Assembly: GCA_003116995.1 (NCBI GenBank)
Contig: BDSL01000014.1
Location: 620,001 to 684,000 of the forward strand
Source: Yamagishiella unicocca
Lineage: Eukaryota; Chlorophyta; Chlorophyceae; Chlamydomonadales; Volvocaceae
Direction: 5' to 3'
DNA: 64,000 nucleotides
The stretch's first letter is position 1. Every line of letters starts with the position of its first letter. Both the position numbers and the translations under genes were made by a program. Under the pieces are notes generated by a model. The model was not told the DNA's origin, made no database searches, and saw only the letters and a program-made list of their open reading frames with translations. Shown here piece by piece: positions 48,871-57,161 of the stretch.

Positions 48871-51800
48871 GAGGGAGAGAGAGAGACCGCGTTACAGTGG
48901 CCGCACGACAGGCGGCACCCGCCCTTATCCCGGCGGGAAAGCACTGCGGAAGAGACACGGAACCAAGGTCGGGTACGGGCAACAGCAGGCAAACAGCATC
49001 ATGCAAAGTCAGCACAAGCGACGGCAGGACACGGCCCCATGCAGGCCACCCTTACGCGTCAAAACCACCACAAAAGCCCCCATTGGCTCACCTGCCCATC
49101 ACCCGCACCACTCGTATCTCGAACCAGCAAAGGTGGCACCAGGAAAGAAAGAACGAAAGAACAAACAGCAGCCAAGGCAAGCTAGCTAGGGCGGCACGGC
49201 GCACATGAGCCGACCCCCGGTTACGAACAAAAATGGGTGGTCCACCCCCACGTCACCCCAGTCCTTGCGGGGCAAACCCAAGCCCGCAAAGTCCCGCAGC
49301 AAGGCCCAGAACTTAGCAAGGAGGCCAGAACGCATAGCAGCAGGGAGGGTGGCGCCGGAGAGCCGATGAGAGTGTATGTACCGGCGCGCCCACTCCATCG
49401 CGTTGAGCGCCGCCAACGCCACCACATCCCACACACACTGCAGCACAGTGGTCGGATCCGGCGACACACACAACCACACATGCTCACGCGTGACCCCGCA
49501 CCCACAGCAGACTTCCAGTTCATCCCAGAGCGGGCGGACGAGGGGGCAAGACCAAAAGTGATGCAAGCGCGGCGACTCGGCCACACCCGCTGCAGCGGGG
49601 TAACAGCCGCAAGCACACGGTTCGGGTGGGACCAGCGGGAGGTGAGAGGAGCCCGGCATGGGCACCCCGTCAACCGCCAGCCGCCAGAGGACCTCCTTCC
49701 ACCGCGGCTCCCACTTAAGACGCTTCCACAACCGCCGCCATACCGCGCGTAACGCCACAAGGGCCGCCTCGGGCGTGGCAGCCACAGCAGGGGACAGCCC
49801 GAGCGCCTCCCGCACATACGCCGCATGACAGGCCTGCCTGGGGCGCTCCAGTTCCGCCGCCTGGAGCAGGGTGCCCAGCTTGACGGTGAAGGAGGTGAGG
49901 GGCAGCACGGCGTCCACACCCAGCCGCCACCCCAGGCGAGCAAGGAGGAGAGCATCCACCTCGTCAGGCGACGGCGGGGCGGGGCCATCGGGCGCCAGGC
50001 GAGCAGCAGCGAGCCATGCGGGCGAGATGTCAGAAAGGAGAGCGGCCACCGCAGCCCGCGCCGCTATGCGATCTTGGAGCGCACCCATGGCCAGCTCGGA
50101 GGGCGCCAGCTCGTGCCGTACGAGCGTCGTCCAGCGCTCAGCCAGCCGGCTGAAGATGGCCATGCCCGGCGTCGTCGCCAGGGCATGGGCGCGCTCCACC
50201 TCAAACGCGGTCATAGCGTCCTGCACCCGGACGGCGTCGCCGACGGTCAGCAGGCGGCGGCACATGGTGAGGGGGCCATGGATAGCCTCCAACCCCGGCC
50301 GCCGGCCCGGCGCCCCCGCGTTGGGCAGGAGCGGGTTGCCCCACAGCGGCGCGTTGAAGCACCAGACGCCCGGCTCCAGGGGGGGGTCCGCGACGTCAGA
50401 CAGGGGGGGGAGGTGACCGAGGCTCGTGGCAAGCCGGTGGATGTCCGGGGGCAAGCTTAAGGGGGCGCCGAGCCACGGGCCATCCGGGCGAGCTGTGGTG
50501 ACGGCCAGCGGGCGGAAGGCAGGGTGGAGGGTAGAGAGGAAGGAGACCGCAATCCGGATCCACGGCGCGCGGGCAGCCGGGGGCTGCAGCGCGGAGCGGG
50601 CGACCGTCAGGCTCCACTTGGCATGCCGGCTGAGGACATGCAGCCGAAGGGGCAGTACACCGAAGCCGCCGATGGTGGGATGACCGGAGAGCAGGCGGAG
50701 GGGAACACCAGTGAAACGGCGCTGGGCGTCATCAGGGCCTAGCTCCCGATCCACCAGTTTTGCGACAAGGGCCATGATGCCAGCAAGGACCTCCGCCGGC
50801 GGCAGCCCCGAGTGCTCCATGTGGTACGTCGCCATATGGAGAGCATAAGCTGCAGCCGCAGTGGCACGGCCGAACATCGACAGGGCCATGCGGGAGATCT
50901 TTTGGAGACGGCGGCGGGCCTCCGACATCCGTGACGCCCAATCGAGGACGGGGGCGGCAGGCGGATTGGTGAAGGGGATGCCCAGCGCCACCGCAGCGGG
51001 CACGATCCGAAGGCCAGCGAGGGCAGGGGGCGGGGGAGAAGGGGAGGGGCGAGGCACCCCGGGAGCGGTGGCGGCAAGGGACGGCGATGTGGAGGGACCC
51101 GGGGCGGCCAGGGCGCCAGCGGCTGCGGCGAGGGCGCCCACGACCACGACAGCTGCAGCACCGCGGCCACGACGCCGACGACCGCGGCGAGCCAGCCCTG
51201 GTGGGCGCGCCAGGCGAGGCGGGTGACGGGCGACGGGGGAGCTGGCGGCGCCAGCAGGGGCGGCTGGGGCGGCTGGAGCGGCTGGGGCGGCCGGGGCAGT
51301 GGGGGCGGCAGTGACGGCCGCGACGGCTGGGGCGTCAGGAGGCGTGGGAGACGCTGCGGCGGCGCCAGCGGCGGCCGGGGCTGCGGTCGTCAGCACCGTG
51401 GTGGCCGCGGCACCCGCGGCCGCCCCAGGAGCACCACCGGCGGCAGCCGAACCGGCGGTCGCCAGCGCCTCGGCGGCCACTGCGACCAGGACGGCAGCCG
51501 CCGGCGCCACGGCAGCCGCGGCGGCCGGGGCGGCAGCCGCCTGCGGGGCAGCAGCAGCGGCGGCCAGGGCGGCAGCCACCGGCGCAGCGGCAGCAGCGGC
51601 GGCGGCCGGGGCGTCAGGAGGTACGGCGGCGGCGCCAGCGCCTGCCGGGGCGGCCTCCACCGGCGCCTCGGCAGCAGCGGCGCTCGGGGCGGCGGGTGAA
51701 GCGGCGGCACCGCCCGCAGCGGTCCACGCGGCGGCAGGGGCGGCGACGGCCGCCACCGCAGCGGCAAGGACGGCAGCCGGGGCGGCGGGCGCCGGCGCCA

Positions 51801-53346
51801 CCTGGCGACCAGCCCACAGCAGCTCGACCTTGGAGGGATTCAGGTGCTGGCCAGAGGCGCGGGCAAACGCCGCCATGAGGGCGATAAATGGCGGTACTGC
51901 AGCTGCATCTGGGAGCGCGACTTGGGCATCATCAGCAAACTGCACGCCGGTAACCAGGCTGGCCGGGTCCGCCGGGGCCAGCGGCACGCCAACACCGTGC
52001 CACTTCAGCCAGCAGAGGAGGGCGTGGGCCACGAAGAGGTATAGGAGCGGGGCAAGGGGACAGCCCTGCCGGACGCCGGCCCGGATAGGGACAGAGCGGG
52101 AGATGTAGCCGTTGACGGACGCCATGGCCACTGTACGGCCCAACAGGAGCTGCGTCCAGCCCAGGAAACCGGCCCCAACACCCATGCGCTCCATGACAGC
52201 AAAGAGGAAGGAGCGGTCAATGGTGTCGTAAGCTTTGGCGAAATCCAAGAAGGCGATGAGAGCACTCCGTTGCTGCTGGTGTAGGAGGGGGGGGAGGCAG
52301 CGAAGGAAGCGGGTGTTGGCGCCAATGGAGCGGCCGGGGAGGAAGGCGGACTGCTCGAGGGGGATGGCGGCGGAAAGGCCAGGGCTGAGGCGGTTGGCGA
52401 GGACCTTCGCCAGAATGCGGTAATCAGTACAGAGCAGGGTGATGGGGCGGTAGGCGCCGGCCGCCGCCCGGTCCGCATCATGGCCCTTGTAAATGACGGA
52501 TATAACACCCTTCAGGAAACCCGTCGGGACGGCGCGCAGATGGCCGATAGCAGTGAAAAGACGGGCCAGTGCCGGCACAAAGCAGCCACTGTAGGTCCGG
52601 AGGAGATCCACAGGGATTCCGTCCCAGCCTGGGGACGTGCTAGGCTTGGCTTGCTGCAGGGCCCGCGCCACCTCCGCTGCTGAGACTGCGATGGAGCCCA
52701 ACTCGGGGCGAAGATCGGGCGAGATCGGAGTAGAGTGGGCGTCGACAGCTGCCAGAACCGCTTGCTGATCCGCCGAGTCCAGGCCTGACGGCAGGCAGCT
52801 GATGCGCTCCCAGAAAGAAGCGACGACATTGGGCAATTGGCGCGGGTCGGTCACGAGGCGCCCAGCAGCGTCGCGCAGCGCGGTAATGTCCTGGGACGAC
52901 CGCGGTGGGTGAATCATGGCGGTGAGTGCGGGGCACGGGCGCTCCCCCTCGCGCACCCACGCCACGCGTACCCGGGCGGCCTCGCCCGCCGCCGCCACAC
53001 GCAAGGCCACCGCCAAGGCAGCCTGGGCGGCCACCACACCACCCACGGCCTCGGGCGCCGCCGACGGCGTCGCGGCCGCAAGGTGGGCCGCCCGCAAGGC
53101 GGCTCGGGCTGCCTCCACCTGCGCGCCCGAGGCCAGGCGCCGAGAGCGAGCGGTGCGATTGAGAATCGCCGCCACCGCCGCCAGCCGCCGTTTGAAGCCC
53201 GGCCACCACGCCAGCAGGGCAGCGTGCTCCCCCTCAGCCGGCATGGCCGCGAACGCCGCGTCGAGCCAGGCCTGCAGCTGATCCTTGAGGTCGCGGTGGC
53301 CAGAGAAGGCCATGCGGGTGCGACGGAGGCCGGGGCCCCCTCCGCG
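48871..53346 (-). mobile_element. LINE (non-LTR retrotransposon), copy 1, 5'-truncated
   Basis: On the minus strand a reverse-transcriptase frame is followed by a 3' UTR of about 315 bases that ends in a (TC)n run (GAGAGAGAGA on the + strand at 48871-48883), not poly(A). The 3' UTR is shared nearly identically with copies at 53355-53731 and 62692-63002. Neither an apurinic endonuclease domain nor a first ORF is present, so the 5' part is missing. Copy 2 is inserted at its right end, and an unread remnant of up to 44 bases could continue to the tRNA gene. Confidence 0.9.
49186..53346 (-). CDS. LINE reverse transcriptase, 5'-truncated
   Basis: Intact frame of about 1390 codons; the first ATG inside the element is at 53313, though the frame stays open upstream into copy 2. 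Fingers and palm motifs appear in order: SPGWDGIPVDLL, YRPITLLCTDYRILAKVLAN, QSAFLPGRSIGANTRF, the catalytic LDFAKAYDTID, GVRQGCPLAPLLYLFVAHAL and the catalytic VQFADDAQVAL (with DD). After the palm comes an unusual run of about 260 residues rich in Ala and Pro (about 51020-51790), then WASRMSEARRRLQKISRMAL, SMFGRATAAAAYALHMATYH, and a C-terminal Cys/His knuckle (CACGC ... LHHFWSC) typical of plant-type LINEs. The endonuclease domain is absent, so this copy cannot be autonomous. The C-terminal 325 residues closely match copy 3 with only a handful of substitutions, which suggests recent activity. Confidence 0.93.
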   Translation of the reverse strand, partial: RGGGPGLRRTRMAFSGHRDLKDQLQAWLDAAFAAMPAEGEHAALLAWWPGFKRRLAAVAAILNRTARSRRLASGAQVEAARAALRAAHLAAATPSAAPEAVGGVVAAQAALAVALRVAAAGEAARVRVAWVREGERPCPALTAMIHPPRSSQDITALRDAAGRLVTDPRQLPNVVASFWERISCLPSGLDSADQQAVLAAVDAHSTPISPDLRPELGSIAVSAAEVARALQQAKPSTSPGWDGIPVDLLRTYSGCFVPALARLFTAIGHLRAVPTGFLKGVISVIYKGHDADRAAAGAYRPITLLCTDYRILAKVLANRLSPGLSAAIPLEQSAFLPGRSIGANTRFLRCLPPLLHQQQRSALIAFLDFAKAYDTIDRSFLFAVMERMGVGAGFLGWTQLLLGRTVAMASVNGYISRSVPIRAGVRQGCPLAPLLYLFVAHALLCWLKWHGVGVPLAPADPASLVTGVQFADDAQVALPDAAAVPPFIALMAAFARASGQHLNPSKVELLWAGRQVAPAPAAPAAVLAAAVAAVAAPAAAWTAAGGAAASPAAPSAAAAEAPVEAAPAGAGAAAVPPDAPAAAAAAAAPVAAALAAAAAAPQAAAAPAAAAAVAPAAAVLVAVAAEALATAGSAAAGGAPGAAAGAAATTVLTTAAPAAAGAAAASPTPPDAPAVAAVTAAPTAPAAPAAPAAPAAPAGAASSPVARHPPRLARPPGLARRGRRRRGRGAAAVVVVGALAAAAGALAAPGPSTSPSLAATAPGVPRPSPSPPPPALAGLRIVPAAVALGIPFTNPPAAPVLDWASRMSEARRRLQKISRMALSMFGRATAAAAYALHMATYHMEHSGLPPAEVLAGIMALVAKLVDRELGPDDAQRRFTGVPLRLLSGHPTIGGFGVLPLRLHVLSRHAKWSLTVARSALQPPAARAPWIRIAVSFLSTLHPAFRPLAVTTARPDGPWLGAPLSLPPDIHRLATSLGHLPPLSDVADPPLEPGVWCFNAPLWGNPLLPNAGAPGRRPGLEAIHGPLTMCRRLLTVGDAVRVQDAMTAFEVERAHALATTPGMAIFSRLAERWTTLVRHELAPSELAMGALQDRIAARAAVAALLSDISPAWLAAARLAPDGPAPPSPDEVDALLLARLGWRLGVDAVLPLTSFTVKLGTLLQAAELERPRQACHAAYVREALGLSPAVAATPEAALVALRAVWRRLWKRLKWEPRWKEVLWRLAVDGVPMPGSSHLPLVPPEPCACGCYPAAAGVAESPRLHHFWSCPLVRPLWDELEVCCGCGVTREHVWLCVSPDPTTVLQCVWDVVALAALNAMEWARRYIHSHRLSGATLPAAMRSGLLAKFWALLRDFAGLGLPRKDWGDVGVDHPFLFVTGGRLMCAVPP

Positions 53347-53354
53347 GCAACGCA
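53347..53354. repeat. Target-site duplication of LINE copy 2, left
   Basis: GCAACGCA immediately before the (GA)n end of copy 2; repeated at 53732-53739. Confidence 0.75.
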
Positions 53355-53731
53355 GAGAGAGAGAGACCGCGTTACAGTGGCCGCACGACAGGCGGCACCC
53401 GCCCTTATCCCGGCGGGAAAGCACTGCGGAAGAGACACGGAACCAAGGTCGGGTACGGGCAACAGCAGGCAAACAGCATCATGCAAAGTCAGCACAAGCG
53501 ACGGCAGGACACGGCCCCATGCAGGCCACCCTTACGCGTCAAAACCACCACAAAAGCCCCCAGTGGCTCACCTGCCCATCACCCGCACCACTCGTATCTC
53601 GAACCAGCAAAGGTGGCACCAGGAAAGAAAGAACGAAAGAACAAACAGCATCCAAGGCAGGCTAGCTAGGGCGGCACGGCGCACATGAGCCGACCCCCGG
53701 TTACGAACAAAAATGGGTGGTCCACCCCCAC
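53355..53731 (-). mobile_element. LINE copy 2: short 5'-truncated insertion in copy 1
   Basis: Carries only the (TC)n tail, the shared 3' UTR and the last few codons of the reverse transcriptase, then stops abruptly. It is flanked by an 8-bp duplication GCAACGCA, which shows that it inserted as a severely truncated copy by target-primed reverse transcription into the 5' side of copy 1. Its 3' UTR differs from copy 1 at only a few bases. Confidence 0.88.
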
Positions 53732-53739
53732 GCAACGCA
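53732..53739. repeat. Target-site duplication of LINE copy 2, right
   Basis: GCAACGCA directly after the truncated end of copy 2, matching the left flank at 53347-53354. Confidence 0.75.
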
Positions 53740-53783
53740 ACTTGGGCCCTGAGCTGTCGCGGAGCCTGGCGGAAGGTCCATCA

Positions 53784-53879
53784 GCGGGCGTGGCGCAGTG
53801 GTTAGCGCGTAGGTCTCATATCTCTGATGTATGACTTAGGGATATCCTAAGGTCGAGGGTTCGAAACCCTCCGCCCGCA
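53784..53879 (+). tRNA. tRNA-Met (CAT, elongator type) with a 23-nt intron
   Basis: Acceptor stem GCGGGCG at 53784-53790 pairs with CGCCCGC at 53872-53878, with discriminator A. The D-arm is GGCGCAGTGGTTAGCGC, the anticodon loop is CTCATA with CAT at 53817-53819, and the T-arm is GAGGGTTCGAAACCCTC. A 23-nt intron at 53821-53843 follows position 37, the canonical place. The D-arm and anticodon stem resemble plant elongator tRNA-Met. The gene starts 45 bases after LINE copy 2. Confidence 0.93.
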
Positions 53880-53901
53880 GTTGGCTGCATTGCAACTACT
53901 A

Positions 53902-53973
53902 GCTGATGTAGCTCAGTGGAAGAGCACCCGTTTAGTAAGCGGGAGGTCCCGAGATCAAAGCTCGGCATGAGCA
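53902..53973 (+). tRNA. tRNA-Thr (AGT), slightly irregular
   Basis: A 72-nt cloverleaf: D-arm TAGCTCAGTGGAAGAGCA, anticodon stem CCCGT/GCGGG around TTAGTAA with AGT, and T-stem CCGAG/CTCGG. Irregularities are a G-G mismatch at the fourth acceptor pair (GCTGATG with CATGAGC) and a T-loop reading ATCAAAG instead of the TTC-type start. It is 22 bases from the tRNA-Met gene on the same strand. It may be functional or decaying. Confidence 0.8.
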
Positions 53974-55577
53974 CAGTTAATATTTGGTGCGGGGTTACGA
54001 CTGATATGTCATCCAACCCGAATACATAAGTTCGAATGGCCACAAACCAACTTTTGGACCTCGTACTGTGCCGTGTACGGCAGACTGCCTGGCATCAAGG
54101 TCCCCAATTGTCAAGGGCGGTACACGGTACGAATCCATACTTCGCCCGTCAGACGCTCGGACGGTCACTCCTACCATTCGACACGTTCCACTCCTTATCT
54201 GTCAGGCAGGGCCAGGCTGGCAATACCACTGACTCATGGACGGACGCGCCCCAAACCTGCAAATAATGATGCACATTCATGAGGTTTGCTGCCACTTGCC
54301 AGCATAGGTCGGTGCGTTGGCGATGATCAGATAACGATGTCCTTCGACCGGACGGCACCACCCGTCATTGCCGCATGTAGCACTAGCAGTAACCTTTACA
54401 TTGGGCCCCAGACCGTAAGGCAGAGCCATCGAGCGCATCGCACGTGCTGAGACTCACCTACTCTGAAATGCGTGGGTTCCCTGACCACAGCCGATCCTCT
54501 CATTCATGACCTGCGATTGACTTCAGTCTTCCGAGGGGGCGTGGTCAATAGACCCGCCAGCATGGTTGTGGCCTTAACGCTACCGCTGCAGCAGTGCACC
54601 CTTCCCACGCAACGTACGACGACAGGTAACGACGAGAACAGGTACTGAAGGCGGCCAGCATCTATGTTCGCACAAGCGTCTCAAAAACGTCTCAAAAGGA
54701 TGCTTTCCAACCACGTGTATACAAGGGAAGTGCAGGCGCGGTACGGCACGGTTAGTTACACGTCCTACTTGTAAGGTCCGGGGCCCACTGTAACGAATAC
54801 TGCTACAGCAGCACGCAAGGTTACACTTCACTAACAGGCTGATAGCACCCGATACTACCACCTTCAGACACTACCACGCCACACTTGCATACACTGTGAC
54901 AGATATCCCCATCTACTCTCACGCACCCTCCGTGCGTCCGGCCGTTCGCGCAGTTCACTCCCTTTTGTCCCCTCGCAGTCCCCTGCACGACTCGCGCTCG
55001 AGCCATGCGATCCACGGCGGTCAAACCTGGTCAAACCAGCGGCCACGGACTTGGCAGATGGGCGGCGACAGAAGATGCACTCAGCATGGTGGAGTGTGAC
55101 TGGGGTAAGAGAAGAAACGGGGATGGGCCGGGCGCAAAACGTTTTTGGAGGGGGGGCGAGGGAGGAGCTACTGAAACGGGACGGTGGCGCACGCGCTTCG
55201 ACCTCACCAGCGGCCTGCTGCTCTGGGGCCTCTGCTGCTGCTGCTGATATTGCTGTTGCTGTTGGCGCAGCGCAACAGGGCAGCTGGCTGCAGTATCGGC
55301 ACATCGCGTTTTTCATGTTCATGAAAAGGAGGCGTTCAAGGTTCAAGGTCTGGCCGGCCTGACTTCGAAACGTGTGGCTTTACCGATCACGAGGTTGGAT
55401 GTCCAGTAATCGCTACGTCACTCTTGGCGGACGAAAGTCAAGGCGCCCTGGCGCGGCGTACCAATGTCAACTGCCCTGTTCGTTTAAAAGATTTGCCCGT
55501 CCTGCAGCGCCCGTTCATTTGGAACATAGCTTCGCGCAGCGCTCTCGCACCTGAATAACCCATGAAGCTGCTGCTCC
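53974..55577. other. Intergenic region upstream of the MRS2 gene
   Basis: No motif-bearing exon, RNA gene or repeat of note was found. The MRS2 promoter presumably lies near the right end. Confidence 0.5.
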
Positions 55578-56570
55578 ATGACTTTGCCCGGGCTGCTCAC
55601 CTGGCTGCTTCGTCCGCATTGGAGAAACGCTGGTATTGCTGCGAGGCGCGACGCGGGCGAGCCGCTCTTGCCCCAACAACAACAGCCCGGAACCGAACCA
55701 GCTGGGGAGGTGCACTTTCGGGAGCGTACCGGCGAGGAGGCTGCCGGCCAGCGCGCGCAAGCAGCGCAAGCCGACAACTGGCGAGTTGCACCCGCGCCCT
55801 TCTCAACCGCAGCCGCGCTTCGACACCCACATTGGCTGCCTCATCAGCACCTGCACCCCGCTCAGCCAGCACCCCAGCTGCCGCAGCAGCCGCGGCAACC
55901 GGCGCAGGAAGGCCGCCGACCCGCGGGTCGGTCCGGGCCCTCGGGCTTCGACGGCGGCGGCGCGCAGCCCGCGCAGGTGCGCGGCGCCGTCGACACGAAC
56001 AGGGAACTGATATCGGGTGGCATTAGCAAAGGAGGAAGAGGAGGAGGAGAAGAAGGAGCGGAAGGATCAGGCAGACGCCGCAGCACTCGCCGCGACCTCC
56101 AACGTCTTCAAGCGGCCGCGCAGCCCGCCCCCCAGGACACGCGACTTGCGCAGCCAACAACAACAAGAATGCCACCCGGCACCACCGCCACTAAGCCGCG
56201 CGCGGCTGCCCCCTCGGCGGCAGCGCGCCGCGATCGGAGCGGCGGCGTCCAGATAAACGGCGACAACAACAGCAGCGGCGACGCCAGCGGCGGCGGCGCC
56301 GCCGCCGCCGCTGCATCGTGCTGTGGCTTGGTCGGCACGAGCATTCTGCCCAGCCGGTTCCGCACGCGTGGAGCTGCTGCCAAGGCCGCTGCCGACACCT
56401 CCCGGGACCCCACTCGCGGCGCTTCGCTGCCTACGGGCTGGGTCCAGGGCGCCAAGGCCGGCGGGCCCCCCGCTGCTGGAGCCGGCGCTTCACGACACCA
56501 GGACTCCTGGTGCGCCTCCCGTAACGGTGGTGGTTGTTCGTTACTATGCGCTGCGCTGTGCTGCGCGTGA
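55578..56570 (+). other. Candidate N-terminal exon of the MRS2-like gene
   Basis: An ATG-started frame (MTLPGLLTWLLRPHWRNAGI...) runs to a stop at 56570, with Arg-rich, Ala/Gln-rich composition and no stop for 330 codons. The beginning looks like an organelle presequence. A donor in the GTAACGGTGGTGG area near 56520-56535 could join it to the exon at 56821, but the phase does not fit cleanly, and another in-frame ATG set at 55562 exists. Kept separate because the link to the next exon is not proven. Confidence 0.35.
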
Positions 56571-56719
56571 AACGCTTGCGCTGTGCTGTGCTGCGCTACG
56601 AAGTGGCGTGTGAGTGGTCTGTCTGTCACCGTGTACCGCGTCGTGTATATGCGGCGGTGGGGGAGGGCCGCTCGCTCATTGTTAGGCCCGGGTGCGCGGC
56701 AACCCCCCTCCTCCCCACC

Positions 56720-56745
56720 CCAACCCATGTCGTGTAAACGGTTCT
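56720..56745 (+). repeat. Introner-like terminal repeat before MRS2 exon at 56821
   Basis: CCCATGTCGTGTAAACGGTTCTTC on the + strand, the 3'-type orientation in gene sense, about 75 bases upstream of the acceptor. It supports the idea that an intron ends at 56820. Confidence 0.6.
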
Positions 56746-56820
56746 TCATGCCCTCAACCCAGCAACCCAACACCCTCCCTTACCACACGGCCCCCTCCCC
56801 CTGCCCCTCTTCGCCCCCAG

Positions 56821-57129
56821 GGACCCCCACCCTGATCACGGCGTTGGTTTCGGAGCCAGTCACGGAAGTTTGGCTGCCATCAGTATGAGGGGCCGCACGC
56901 GAAGCGGCTTCCCCGGGGGGGCGCTGTCGGCCGCGGCCGCCGCAGCGCCGTTCGACCCCCGCAACCCCCGGCGGGTGGTTCACATCTCACGGGACGGAAT
57001 CCCGTCGATCGTGCGGGTGGGTGGGTGGGGGGTTATGGGGGTGTTGGGGTATGAGAGGAAACCCGTGGATCGGCGCGGAAGATTAAAACCGATTGGGAAA
57101 CGTTTGGGGTGGTGGTGGGGTGTGATAGG

Positions 57130-57161
<32 letters not shown>

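Noticed and set aside
53355..53472. Reverse-transcriptase frame extended upstream to 53472 as a 1428-codon protein
   Set aside because: The first 39 or so codons lie in the 3' UTR of LINE copy 2, so the frame only happens to be open across the insertion border.
55562..56026. Alternative MRS2 start MKLLLHDFARAA
   Set aside because: Frame closes early and does not join the next exon; the alternative at 55578 is kept only as a candidate.
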